From NCBI GenBank assembly GCA_020850355.1, contig JADZEX010000005.1:1-64000 (forward strand): a stretch of DNA of 64,000 nt, read 5' to 3'. The position numbers and the translations under genes were made by a program. Shown piece by piece: positions 41,921 to 49,712 of this stretch (position 1 is its first letter; every line of letters begins with the position of its first letter). The DNA comes from Fimbriimonadaceae bacterium (lineage in GTDB: Bacteria > Armatimonadota > UBA10988). The notes beneath the pieces were generated by a model. That model was not told where the DNA came from, ran no database searches, and saw only the letters and a program-made list of their open reading frames with translations.

Positions 41921-43411
41921 TCAGCGGTCGGCGTCCAGATCGATCACACGGTCGACGGTGCTGCCCGGCCGGACCACCTTCGGCCGCTTCGCCAACGGCG
42001 CCGCGGCCGCCGGCTCCGCGTCCGCGACGATCTCGGCCGCCGGCGCGGGCTCCAGTTCAGGTTCTGGTTCCGGCTCCGGTTCTGGTTCCGGTTCGGGCTC
42101 CACCACGGGCTCGGGTTCCGGTTCCGGTTCCGGTAGCGGTTCGGGTTCCGGTTCTGGTTCCGGTTCGGGCTCCACCACGGGCTCGGGTTCCGGCTCGGGC
42201 TCCGGTAGCGGTTCAGGCTCCGGCTCGAGGGCGGGCGGCGGCGCCGTCGGAGGCCGGTGAAACTGCGGCGGTTCGGGAGCTTCGAGGTCGGCCGGTTCGA
42301 GGACCAGGTCGACCGGTCCGCGCGGCTCGCGGGGCGCTGGCGGCAGTGGCGTTTCGAGGCTCCGCTCGGGGACGGCTTCCGGCTCGCTAAGCGGCCCGCC
42401 GTGGGCGCCCTCGGGGGTGCGTTCGGGCAGCGGCTCGGCAGGTGCCGGCGGCGGGGTGGGGGCCAGGTCGACGCTCCGCGTGGGGGCCTCACCGGGCTGC
42501 GTCAGCGGCGCTCCCGGAGCGCCTTCCAGCCAGCTCTCAAAGTCCTGCAGCTCGCGGCCGAAGAGCACCGCGACCGCCGCCGGGTCAGCGGTCAGGTCAC
42601 TATTGAAGAGCGTCTCGAGGTAGGCCAGTCGCTCGCCGGCGCCGGGCCGGATCCAGCCCAACACGACCCGCAGCAGGCGCAGCAGCAGCAGCGGCAGGCG
42701 GACGCATTCGAAGCCGTCGACGTGCCGGTCGAGCACGGCGGCCAGGTCATTCCAGGTGAACGCCTCGGGGCCGCCGACCTCGACGATCCGGTTGCGCACC
42801 GCGGAGACCTCGGCGCAGACCGCTGCCAGGGCCGCGGCGTCGGCGGGTGCCACCGGCGCGATTCGGCTGCGGCCGGAGCCAAACAGCAACAGCGTGTGGC
42901 TGCCATCGGCCCGTCGCCCGCTGGCCAGGCGCTGCACCTCCGACATCAGCGGCGCCAGGCGGAGCACCGTGTAGGTCAGCCGTGACTGCTCCTGCAGCGC
43001 CTTCTCGGCGCGCCGCTTGGCGGCCAGGCGGCGGGTGATGGTCGGCCGCTCGGCGCCGAGGTGGCTGAGCAGCGTGAAGTGCTGCACCCCGGCGGCCGCA
43101 GCGTCTTGGATCAGCGCCACGGTGGCCTCGCCATCGACCTGCTCGATGCGCTCCGCACGGTGGTCGTGGTAGGCGCTATGGCAGGCGATCACGCGCTCGA
43201 TACCGACCAGCGCGAGGGTCCGGTCGGTGGCTCGGGTGAGGTCGCCGACCAGCGCATCGGCGCCCAGCGCTTCGAGTTCGGCCGCCGCCTCGGGCTGCCG
43301 CACGAGCGCCCGCACGGCGGTGCCCTGGGCCCGCAGCAGCTCCACGACGAGTCGCCCGACGCGGCCGGTGGCGCCGGTCACCAGCACCTGCGGTTGCCTG
43401 CTTGTTGCCAT
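41921..43411 (-). CDS. NmrA/atypical SDR protein with Pro/Glu-rich C-terminal tail
   Basis: 496 residues. The N-terminal 290 form an NAD(P)-binding atypical [30 protein letters not shown] and [13 protein letters not shown], with no YxxxK pair, as in NmrA and complex-I-associated NDUFA9-like proteins. After about residue 300 comes a Pro/Glu/Ala-rich region, then a nearly pure (PE)n stretch around residues 395-450, and a basic C-terminus ([10 protein letters not shown]). The tail is low complexity, in the same frame and preceded by no stop, so it is a real part of the gene. ATG 43411 is directly downstream of the two-domain hydrolase gene. Function unknown; the tail might be a rigid spacer. Confidence 0.82.
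   Translation of the reverse strand: MATSRQPQVLVTGATGRVGRLVVELLRAQGTAVRALVRQPEAAAELEALGADALVGDLTRATDRTLALVGIERVIACHSAYHDHRAERIEQVDGEATVALIQDAAAAGVQHFTLLSHLGAERPTITRRLAAKRRAEKALQEQSRLTYTVLRLAPLMSEVQRLASGRRADGSHTLLLFGSGRSRIAPVAPADAAALAAVCAEVSAVRNRIVEVGGPEAFTWNDLAAVLDRHVDGFECVRLPLLLLRLLRVVLGWIRPGAGERLAYLETLFNSDLTADPAAVAVLFGRELQDFESWLEGAPGAPLTQPGEAPTRSVDLAPTPPPAPAEPLPERTPEGAHGGPLSEPEAVPERSLETPLPPAPREPRGPVDLVLEPADLEAPEPPQFHRPPTAPPPALEPEPEPLPEPEPEPEPVVEPEPEPEPEPEPLPEPEPEPEPVVEPEPEPEPEPEPEPELEPAPAAEIVADAEPAAAAPLAKRPKVVRPGSTVDRVIDLDADR
42081..42224 (-). repeat. Two tandem 72-bp repeats encoding the (PE)n tail
   Basis: Units 42081-42152 and 42153-42224 are identical over the first 41 bp and nearly so afterwards. 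Each encodes 24 residues of Pro/Glu with an interruption VVEPEPEP and one LPEPEPEP. The period is a multiple of 3, so copy number can change without frameshift. Confidence 0.85.
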
Positions 43412-43413
43412 CG

Positions 43414-45051
43414 CTAGAGCGTCTCCTGCGGCTGGCGCAGCCATTCCAGGGTGGTGCCGAGGACCTCCCGCTGCCAGGCTGTGCTGTAGAAGTTGTGATT
43501 CGCGCCGGCTACTTCCACGAAGCGGTGCGGCATGCCGCAGCGTTCCACGAAGTTGCGGTAGAACTCCCGCGACGGCGCCGTTTCGGGGTCTTGCCCGCCG
43601 TAGATGAACAGCAGCCGGCCGGCGAAGGTTTCGAACTCGCGCATCTGGGTCGCGGTGTCGGGCGCCTTGTCGGCCACGCCGGAGTCCTCGGCGCTGCGCC
43701 CGCCGCCGACCGCTCGCAGGATCAGCCGCCAGTTGAGCCGCCCGCCCAGCAGCTTGGCCCAGGTCTCGCGCCGCCCCAGCTTGCGCAGGTAGCCCCCCAG
43801 CATCGCCCGGCTGCGGCGAGCGCGGCGCTGCCAGTCGAAGTTGCCGGAGAAGATCGGCGCCGACCAGAGCGCCAGGGAGTCGACCCGCGGCTCACCGAGC
43901 GCCGCGCCCAGCGCCACCTCGGAGCCGCTGCAAAGGCCCAGCAGCGTGGCGCGCTGCAGCCCCGGCCGGTCCAGGAAGGTCGCCAGCAGGCGGCTGGCAT
44001 CGCGGATCATCGAGTTCAGACTGGCCTCGCCGACCTGCCACTCGCTCTCGCCGCGGCCCCGAAAGTCGCAGCTCACCGCCAGCATCCCGGCCGCGGCGGC
44101 GGCGCGAGCGGTGGTGGTGAGCAGTTGCCCCGGCCCGACGCGGTAGCCGCTCCAGCCGTGCAGCAGCAGCAGCAGCCGGCTGGCGCCCCCCGCGGCCGGC
44201 TCGTAGACCACGCCGCGCAGGCGCTGCTCGCCGCTCCACTGGTCGTAGACCGTCGCCCGCACACCGGGCGCCACCTCGGCCGCTGGGGCCAGGTCCGCCG
44301 GGGCGACCAGGCCGGGCGGCCCGGGTTGCAGCCAGTCCAGCGTCGCCTGCGCCACGGCTGACGTGTCGACGAGTCCGATGCTCGCCCAGAAGGCCTCCAC
44401 CGCAACCGTCGTCAGAGTCGCCTCGAGACCCGCCGCCTGAGCGTGCTCGACCAGCTCGGCGAACGGCTTCTTCGGCCGGGCGGAGCCGCCGATCTGGACG
44501 ACCTGCAGCCGGCGCCCGCCCGCCCAGGACGCCGTGCCCAGGTCGCTGGCGGCCAGTTCGGCGGACAGCTCGCCGCTCACGGCGAAACCGTCGAAGTCAA
44601 ACCCGTCGTCCGGTGCCGCGCCGGCGGCGGGTTCGTCGCCGCCGGTCAGCTCTTTGCGCAGCGTGCTCCGCTGGCGGCACTGCCGGAGGTAGGCGGCGCC
44701 GCTGGTGACCGGTTCCCAGAGCACCAGCTGCTCCGCAAGCCCGGCCTCCAGTCCGGCCAGCAGCCCGCCGAGGCGCAGCCCGACCAGCGTCAGCGGCAGG
44801 TCTGGATAACGCTCGCGCTGGAACTGGACCGCCAGCCGCAGGTCGGCTCGCCACTGTCCCAGGGTTGCCGCGCCGTGTTCGCCGGCGCTGTCGCCGGTGC
44901 CGCTGAGGTCCAGCCGCAAGACGTCCCAGCCGGCCGCGGCCCAGGCGCGAGCTGCTTCGACCAGGGCCCGTTGGGCGGCCTTCTTCTCTTCGGCGAACGG
45001 CCCCACCAGCACCACCGACCCGTGCACCGGCCCGGCCGGCCGGTGTAGCAT
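43414..45051 (-). CDS. Two-domain alpha/beta hydrolase resembling fused exosortase-system hydrolases
   Basis: 545 residues with two alpha/beta-hydrolase domains. Domain 1 (1-245) has [33 protein letters not shown] and an elbow [12 protein letters not shown] in which Arg93 takes the nucleophile place, as in exosortase-associated hydrolase 2 (TIGR03101). Domain 2 (265-545) has [21 protein letters not shown] and [12 protein letters not shown], with Cys374 at the nucleophile position as in hydrolase 1 (TIGR03100), and the likely His in GANHNFYS. No exosortase or PEP-CTERM gene is seen. The conserved [10 protein letters not shown] context suggests translation may begin upstream: CTG 45099 has GGAG at 7 nt. 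Substrate unknown. Confidence 0.78.
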   Translation of the reverse strand: MLHRPAGPVHGSVVLVGPFAEEKKAAQRALVEAARAWAAAGWDVLRLDLSGTGDSAGEHGAATLGQWRADLRLAVQFQRERYPDLPLTLVGLRLGGLLAGLEAGLAEQLVLWEPVTSGAAYLRQCRQRSTLRKELTGGDEPAAGAAPDDGFDFDGFAVSGELSAELAASDLGTASWAGGRRLQVVQIGGSARPKKPFAELVEHAQAAGLEATLTTVAVEAFWASIGLVDTSAVAQATLDWLQPGPPGLVAPADLAPAAEVAPGVRATVYDQWSGEQRLRGVVYEPAAGGASRLLLLLHGWSGYRVGPGQLLTTTARAAAAAGMLAVSCDFRGRGESEWQVGEASLNSMIRDASRLLATFLDRPGLQRATLLGLCSGSEVALGAALGEPRVDSLALWSAPIFSGNFDWQRRARRSRAMLGGYLRKLGRRETWAKLLGGRLNWRLILRAVGGGRSAEDSGVADKAPDTATQMREFETFAGRLLFIYGGQDPETAPSREFYRNFVERCGMPHRFVEVAGANHNFYSTAWQREVLGTTLEWLRQPQETL

Positions 45052-45159
45052 CGTGTAGCGGGCGGGCGGGTCGCCCAGATAGCCTTGCAGTTCGTCCAGC
45101 GTCGCACTCCGGCCAGCGGCGCACTTCCGCGTGGCGACCCGCGGTCCTGCCGCGGCGGG

Positions 45160-45519
45160 CTACAGCGCCACGCGGACCTCGTCGCCGACCACTTCCACCG
45201 GGTACCGGCGCAGCCGCAGTTTTTCGTCGACCAGGCAGCGGCCGGTGGTCAGGTCGAACTCCCAGCCGTGCCACGGACAGGCCAGGATCTCTCCTTCCCG
45301 GCCCCAGCAGTACTCGCCCGGCGCCGACGGCAGCGTGGTCCCGGAGACCCGCCCGCGGCAGACCGGAGCCAGCTCGTGGGGACAAACATCGAGCACCGCG
45401 ACGATCTCGCCGTGGACGTTGAACAGCCCGATCGACTTGCCCTCGATGCTGACCAGCTTGCGGCCGCCCGCGGGCAACTCGGCGGTGGTCGCCACGGTGT
45501 GCCACTGCGGCTCAGGCAT
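45160..45519 (-). CDS. Rieske [2Fe-2S] domain protein
   Basis: 119 residues, a stand-alone Rieske ferredoxin-like protein. The cluster ligands are visible as CPHELAP (Cys, His) and CPWHGWEFDL (Cys, His). The first-half spacing is typical, and TGRC follows. The long loop between them (RVSGTTLPSAPGEYCWGREGE) resembles bacterial Rieske proteins that work with amidohydrolase-type or oxygenase partners. ATG 45519 overlaps the amidohydrolase stop by 8 bp, strong evidence of cotranscription. The stop at 45160 is in the same frame as the downstream hydrolase. Role: electron transfer to an unidentified oxygenase or dehydrogenase. Confidence 0.92.
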   Translation of the reverse strand: MPEPQWHTVATTAELPAGGRKLVSIEGKSIGLFNVHGEIVAVLDVCPHELAPVCRGRVSGTTLPSAPGEYCWGREGEILACPWHGWEFDLTTGRCLVDEKLRLRRYPVEVVGDEVRVAL

Positions 45520-46585
45520 GGACCACCCCCGGCAGGCCGTACAGCTCGGCGGCGCTCTGGCCGAGCACCCGCGCACGCAACGCCTCGGGCAGTTGCCGCG
45601 CCGCGAAGTCGGGCGTGTCACCGTCCCAGTGGGGGAAGTCGCTCGAAAACAGCAGCATCCGCTCGGCCGGGAACATCGCCAGCAGTTGGTGCAACTGCTC
45701 CCGCCGCGGGGGCTCCTCGATCGGCTGGGTGGTCAGGAAGACATGCTCGCAGACCGTCTCGCTGGGTGGTCGCTCCAGCCAGGGCGTCGACAGTCGCAGT
45801 GCCTTCCAGTTCTTGTCGAGCCGCCAGAGGATCGGCGGCAGCCACGAGACGCCGCCCTCGACCAGGATGAACCGCAGGGCGGGGAAGCGCTGGAAGGTGC
45901 CCTCGGCCACCAGGCTGACGAGGTGCGCCAGGTAGCTGCCGGCGAGGTCGGTGTGCCACTCGAAGTAGGTCGACGGATAGCCGGCGGCGGTCGGCGCGCC
46001 GGACAGCCCGACCCCTTCGGTGCCGGGGTGGATGGCGACCGGCAGCCCGTGGTCGCAGGCGGCGGCGTAGATCGGGTTGAAGTAGCGCTGGCCGTACCCC
46101 ATCCGCGCGCCGCTGGGCAGCAGCACCTGCACGAAGTCGGGATGGTCGCCCCAGCGGTGAATCTCGGCGGCGGCCGCCTCCGGGTCGTTGGGGTTGACCA
46201 GAATCGAGCCCTTCAGGCGCCGGTCGACGGTCAGCCACTCCTCGGCGATCGCCGCGTTCTCGGCGGCTAGCAGGGCGTTGGCATAGTCGGCGTCGGGGCA
46301 TAGCCCGAGACCCATGCCGCCGGGGTTGAGGATCCCGTAGCTGATCCCGTACGGTTCCAGGACGTGCTCGACCAGAGTCTCGGGCTGATTCTCGATCTTG
46401 CGCCCGTCGGGCAGTTTGGTATCGGCCCGCATCACCCCGTTCGGGTTCCAGTACCCGAGGTGCCCCGGTCCGCGATTGCCGGAAGCGAATCGCGAGCGGT
46501 GCGGCTCGGCGAGGCGATGCTGGATCGACTTGCCGGCGACGACATTGTGGATGTCGCTATCGACAATGAAAGGCTGGGCGGCCAT
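45512..46585 (-). CDS. Amidohydrolase family protein (Amidohydro_2, ACMSD-like)
   Basis: 357 residues. The metal-binding start is FIVDSDIHN (Asp-x-Asp-x-His, as in the ACMSD-like group). AIHPGTEG carries the next His, FILVEGGVSWLPPILWRLD is the family strand, and LLFSSDFPHWDGD is the C-terminal metal/active-site Asp motif. Members hydrolyse or decarboxylate aromatic and cyclic substrates. Genes of this type are often next to Rieske proteins, as here. AGGGAG precedes ATG 46585. It begins an apparent operon: amidohydrolase, Rieske, two-domain hydrolase, NmrA-like protein. The substrate is not identifiable. Confidence 0.9.
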   Translation of the reverse strand: MAAQPFIVDSDIHNVVAGKSIQHRLAEPHRSRFASGNRGPGHLGYWNPNGVMRADTKLPDGRKIENQPETLVEHVLEPYGISYGILNPGGMGLGLCPDADYANALLAAENAAIAEEWLTVDRRLKGSILVNPNDPEAAAAEIHRWGDHPDFVQVLLPSGARMGYGQRYFNPIYAAACDHGLPVAIHPGTEGVGLSGAPTAAGYPSTYFEWHTDLAGSYLAHLVSLVAEGTFQRFPALRFILVEGGVSWLPPILWRLDKNWKALRLSTPWLERPPSETVCEHVFLTTQPIEEPPRREQLHQLLAMFPAERMLLFSSDFPHWDGDTPDFAARQLPEALRARVLGQSAAELYGLPGVVHA

Positions 46586-46695
46586 GCGTGCTCCCTACCG
46601 CGGTGGTGGCAGGTAAGGTGACGCATCGCGTCGGGCCCGGCTGCGGCGGTCCTGGCCCCGTTGTGCGGCCGTGCCCGGCTGGCAGCGCGAGCAGC

Positions 46696-47508
46696 CTACG
46701 GCTTGACGGTCCAGCCCAGCTCGGCCAGCCACTGGCCACACAGCGTGGCCCAAGTCGCCACGTACGGCTCGTCGGGTGCGAGTCCCAGGCCGTGGCGGCC
46801 GCGCGGGTAGACGTGCAGCGCGAACGGCACCTGGTGGGCGCTCAGCGCGCTGGCGAACATCAGGCTGTTCTCTACCGGGACGCCCGGATCGGCGGCGGTG
46901 TGCCATAGAAACGTCGGCGGCGTGGCGGCGTTGACCTGGAGCTCGCACGACAGCGACCGCCGCAGTTCGTCGGGCGGATTGGGTCCCAGCAAGTTGCTCA
47001 TCGACCCGGTGTGGCGGAACTTCTCGAAGCTCAGCACGGCGTAGCAGAGCACCGCGGCGTTCGGCCGGCAGGGCTGGCGGTCGATCGGATCGGTGGCCTC
47101 GGCCTGACCCTCGTCCCAGTGCGTCGCGGCCGAGCCGGCGAGGTGGCCGCCGGCCGAGAAGCCCAGGATCCCGACCCGCTGGGGGTCGATCCGCCACTGC
47201 CCGGCATGGTGCCGGACCCACCGCAGCGCGCGCTGCGCGTCGCCCAGTGGCCAGGGGTGGCGGTACGGCGCCACGCGGTAGTCCAAGACAAACGAACTGA
47301 CGCCCTGGGCGTTGAGCATCTCGGCGATGGGCTGCCCCTCGTGGGGCGCGCGGCCGGCGTAGCCTCCGCCGGGACAGACGATCACCGCCCCGTGCGGCTG
47401 CGGCGACTCCAGCGGGTAGGGCGTGATGGTCGGGTTGAAGGCCGGGCTGGCGCTGTCCAGGCCCGGTGCTCCGGCCGGCCAGAGCGGGATGGCTTGTCCA
47501 CGTGGCAT
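46696..47508 (-). CDS. Alpha/beta hydrolase, acetylesterase/xylan-esterase-like
   Basis: 270 residues. An HGG-like oxyanion segment is present as VIVCPGGGYAGRAPHEG. The catalytic serine elbow is GILGFSAGGHLAGS (GFSAG). Asp lies in TAADPGVPVENS and His in YPRGRHGLGLA. This layout matches the BD-FAE/Axe2-type acetylesterases found with xylanases. No signal peptide is evident. ATG 47508 has GGAG 5 nt before it and a second GGAG further away. It stands between the YqgF-like gene and the amidohydrolase operon with gaps of 225 and 110 bp. Possible substrate: acetylated sugars imported from plant polymers, inferred from family only. Confidence 0.87.
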   Translation of the reverse strand: MPRGQAIPLWPAGAPGLDSASPAFNPTITPYPLESPQPHGAVIVCPGGGYAGRAPHEGQPIAEMLNAQGVSSFVLDYRVAPYRHPWPLGDAQRALRWVRHHAGQWRIDPQRVGILGFSAGGHLAGSAATHWDEGQAEATDPIDRQPCRPNAAVLCYAVLSFEKFRHTGSMSNLLGPNPPDELRRSLSCELQVNAATPPTFLWHTAADPGVPVENSLMFASALSAHQVPFALHVYPRGRHGLGLAPDEPYVATWATLCGQWLAELGWTVKP

Positions 47509-47567
47509 GACGGCTCCGTGCTCCTGACGGTAGCATCGCCGGGGAGTCGCGACAAGCCCCCAGACAA

Positions 47568-47608
47568 CCGTCCGCCGCCGCTGAGGGTGGGTCGGCGGCG
47601 GCGGACGG
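47568..47608. terminator. 14-bp hairpin upstream of the esterase gene
   Basis: A perfect 14-bp GC-rich stem (47568-47581 with 47595-47608) with a 13-nt loop lies in the 225-bp gap between the YqgF-like gene end and the esterase start. Placement suits termination of the sulfatase-to-YqgF operon on the minus strand, but the following sequence has no T-run, so it may instead be a leader structure. No other feature is seen in this gap. Confidence 0.4.
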
Positions 47609-47733
47609 CTGGGTCGCTCGCTTACGTCTTATGTCGGTTGCGCGGCAGGCGGTCAGGGGGGAGGACGCCACGCCGTGGGGGGTCGTAACCGACTTCGCAC
47701 GTACATCGACTCAACGCGTCGCATTGCCGCAGA

Positions 47734-48180
47734 CTATCCCGCTCCGCCGGTTTTTTCGGCAGGCTCCGCGGCGGCGGCCTGGGCGGCCAGCCAGCGCTCG
47801 GCCAGCAGCCGCGCGACGAGGTCGTCGAAGGGCACCGGCGGCAGGCGCATCGTGGTCGGGACCAGCCGCCACAGGCCGCGTGGGGGATGCTCCTGCCAGT
47901 ACCGGCTGCGCGCGGCCAGGGTCGTGCCGGTCTCGTCGAGCAGCGCCACGGCGGCCGCGGGCAGGTGCTCTTGGAGCAGTCGCCGGAACTCGCGCGAGCG
48001 GGTCCCGTTGCCCAGCACGACCTGTCGGATCGGGTGACTGCTGGCCAGCTCTTGGAGCGTCGCGGCGACGCTGGCGGTGGGCACCACCGCGGCCCAGACC
48101 GGGCCGCCGTCGTCGAGCAGCGCCAGGCCGCACTTCTGGTGTCCGGGATCGACGCCCAGTAGCCAGCCCGGCCGGTTCAC
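47734..48180 (-). CDS. YqgF/RuvX-like RNase-H-fold protein (predicted Holliday-junction/pre-16S nuclease family)
   Basis: 148 residues of the RNase-H-like YqgF group. The motifs LLGVDPGHQKCGLALLD, QVVLGNGTRSREF, DETGTTLAARSRYW and PFDDLVARLLAERWL carry the acidic residues expected for metal binding. The YW..HPP.GLWRL and PPVPFDD context matches the subgroup that pairs with DUF3084 proteins in Cyanobacteria. GTG 48180 overlaps the DUF3084 stop by 4 bp. It is the last gene of the operon. Function is inferred from the family; whether it processes rRNA or junction DNA is not established for this subgroup. Confidence 0.85.
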   Translation of the reverse strand: MNRPGWLLGVDPGHQKCGLALLDDGGPVWAAVVPTASVAATLQELASSHPIRQVVLGNGTRSREFRRLLQEHLPAAAVALLDETGTTLAARSRYWQEHPPRGLWRLVPTTMRLPPVPFDDLVARLLAERWLAAQAAAAEPAEKTGGAG

Positions 48181-49700
48181 GGGAGCACCCGGAACTCGAC
48201 GCTCAGGGCATCGCCGGTGCGGATCTCCTCCGCCGCGACGACCTCGACCGTCACCGGGCGGCCGGCGGCTTTGATGGCGCGTAGCGCGGGCAGCCAGATC
48301 TCCGGGCCAACCACCGCCTGGCGCGAGTCGGGATTCGCCAACAGACCGCGCTCCTGAGCCTTCGGCCGGACCTGCTCGCGGAGCAGGGTCTCCAGCAGCC
48401 GCGCCACCTCGGCTTCGCCCAGCGCGCCGTCAAGACTGGCGCTGGCGATGCTCTCGCCGAGGCTGAAGACGATCCGGTCGGCATCGAGGCGGAGGGTGTA
48501 CGGCACCGGCTGGCCCGCCACGACATTGCGAATCGCGATCGCCCGCACCCAGATGGCACGGCGAGCCTGTTCGATGAAGCCCAGCACGAACGGCAGGAAC
48601 TGCGTCTCCTCGATGATCTCGCCGCGGTCGGTGACGCCGTAGAGCACCGCGGCCCGCTCGTCGGAGGCACTCGCCGGCCCCGCCCGCAGCTCGCGGCAGC
48701 GGCGGTCGATGTGGCGCAAAAAGGAGTCCATCTGCTGGTCCGCGCGGCCGTCGGGCAGCACCTCACGGAACCGCGTGCGCCCCAGTTCGTCGTTGGCCCG
48801 GACGATGATCTCGCCCGACAGCGTGCGGATCGCCTCACGCTGCAGGCGGTTCGCTTCCTCGCGCAGGCGGTTGGCCTCGCTCCGCAGTTGGTCGCGATCG
48901 GCCTGCGCCTGCTCCAGCTCGCGTTGCGCCTGCAGCCGCTGCGCGTTGAGCTGGTTGGCAACCCGCAGCGCGTCGGACTCCAGCTCACGCAGCTCGGTCT
49001 GCGCCCGCGCCTTCTGCGCCGCCAGCTCGGCCTCGGCCAGCCGCAACTGCTGCCGCGCGCTGCCGACGCCCGCCTCGGCGCGGCGCAGGTCCGTTTGGGC
49101 CCGCTGCACGCCGCGGGTCAGCTCGGCGACCCGCGCCTCGGCCGCCTGGCGTTGGCGGTCGGCGGCCTGCCGCCGGCGGTCCGCCGCCTGCCGCGCCGCG
49201 TTGGCCCGCTGCAGCCCGTCGCGCGCGGCAGCCAACTGGCCGGCGGCAGTGCGCAGGTCGTGCCGTGCCGCGGCCAGCCTGGTCTGCTCGTCGCGCAGCC
49301 GCCCGGCAGCTCGTTGGACAGCGCTTTCGGCGGTCGCCAGGTCGCGTTCGGCGCGGCGCATCTCCTCGAGCGCCGCCTGCCGGTCGCGCTGCGCCTGCAC
49401 GGCATTGCGGCGCTGCGTCTCGGCTTGCGACTGCAGCGCCGTGACCGTGGCGGTGTAGCTGAGGATCCGGTTGCGGGCCCCTTCGCTGGCCAGCAGCAGC
49501 GTCGCCGTGGCGCCGAACGCGATGGCCATCCCGGTCAGCACGGTGAACAGGATCGCCGTGTTCTTCGGACGCAGCCCCCAGAAGGTCAGGCGCCGGCGAC
49601 CGATCCGGCGGCCGATGCTATCGCCGGCCCAGGCCACCAGGCCGCTCAGCACGACGATCAGCAGCAGCCCCAACCAGACCCAGCGGTCGCCAGCGCCCAT
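48177..49700 (-). CDS. DUF3084 domain protein with long coiled coil
   Basis: 507 residues. The DUF3084 N-terminus contains two membrane segments (8-25 and 50-72) around GRRIGRRRLTFWGLRPKNTA. A long coiled coil rich in Arg, Ala and Gln (about 80-280) follows, with many QAADRRRQAA-like heptads. The C-terminal soluble domain is at about 290-507. ATG 49700 follows GGGAGAG at 5 nt. The pairing with the YqgF-like gene matches the arrangement in Cyanobacteria. It is an inner-membrane protein probably projecting a long coiled coil. Its biological role is unknown. It is 12 bp downstream of the SLC13 transporter gene. Confidence 0.88.
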   Translation of the reverse strand: MGAGDRWVWLGLLLIVVLSGLVAWAGDSIGRRIGRRRLTFWGLRPKNTAILFTVLTGMAIAFGATATLLLASEGARNRILSYTATVTALQSQAETQRRNAVQAQRDRQAALEEMRRAERDLATAESAVQRAAGRLRDEQTRLAAARHDLRTAAGQLAAARDGLQRANAARQAADRRRQAADRQRQAAEARVAELTRGVQRAQTDLRRAEAGVGSARQQLRLAEAELAAQKARAQTELRELESDALRVANQLNAQRLQAQRELEQAQADRDQLRSEANRLREEANRLQREAIRTLSGEIIVRANDELGRTRFREVLPDGRADQQMDSFLRHIDRRCRELRAGPASASDERAAVLYGVTDRGEIIEETQFLPFVLGFIEQARRAIWVRAIAIRNVVAGQPVPYTLRLDADRIVFSLGESIASASLDGALGEAEVARLLETLLREQVRPKAQERGLLANPDSRQAVVGPEIWLPALRAIKAAGRPVTVEVVAAEEIRTGDALSVEFRVLP

Positions 49701-49712
49701 CAACTCTCCCGA

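Noticed and set aside
45160-45162. Read-through of the Rieske TAG to make a Rieske-hydrolase fusion
   Set aside because: The frame is shared, but no read-through signal or selenocysteine/pyrrolysine context is evident; a separate start is simpler.
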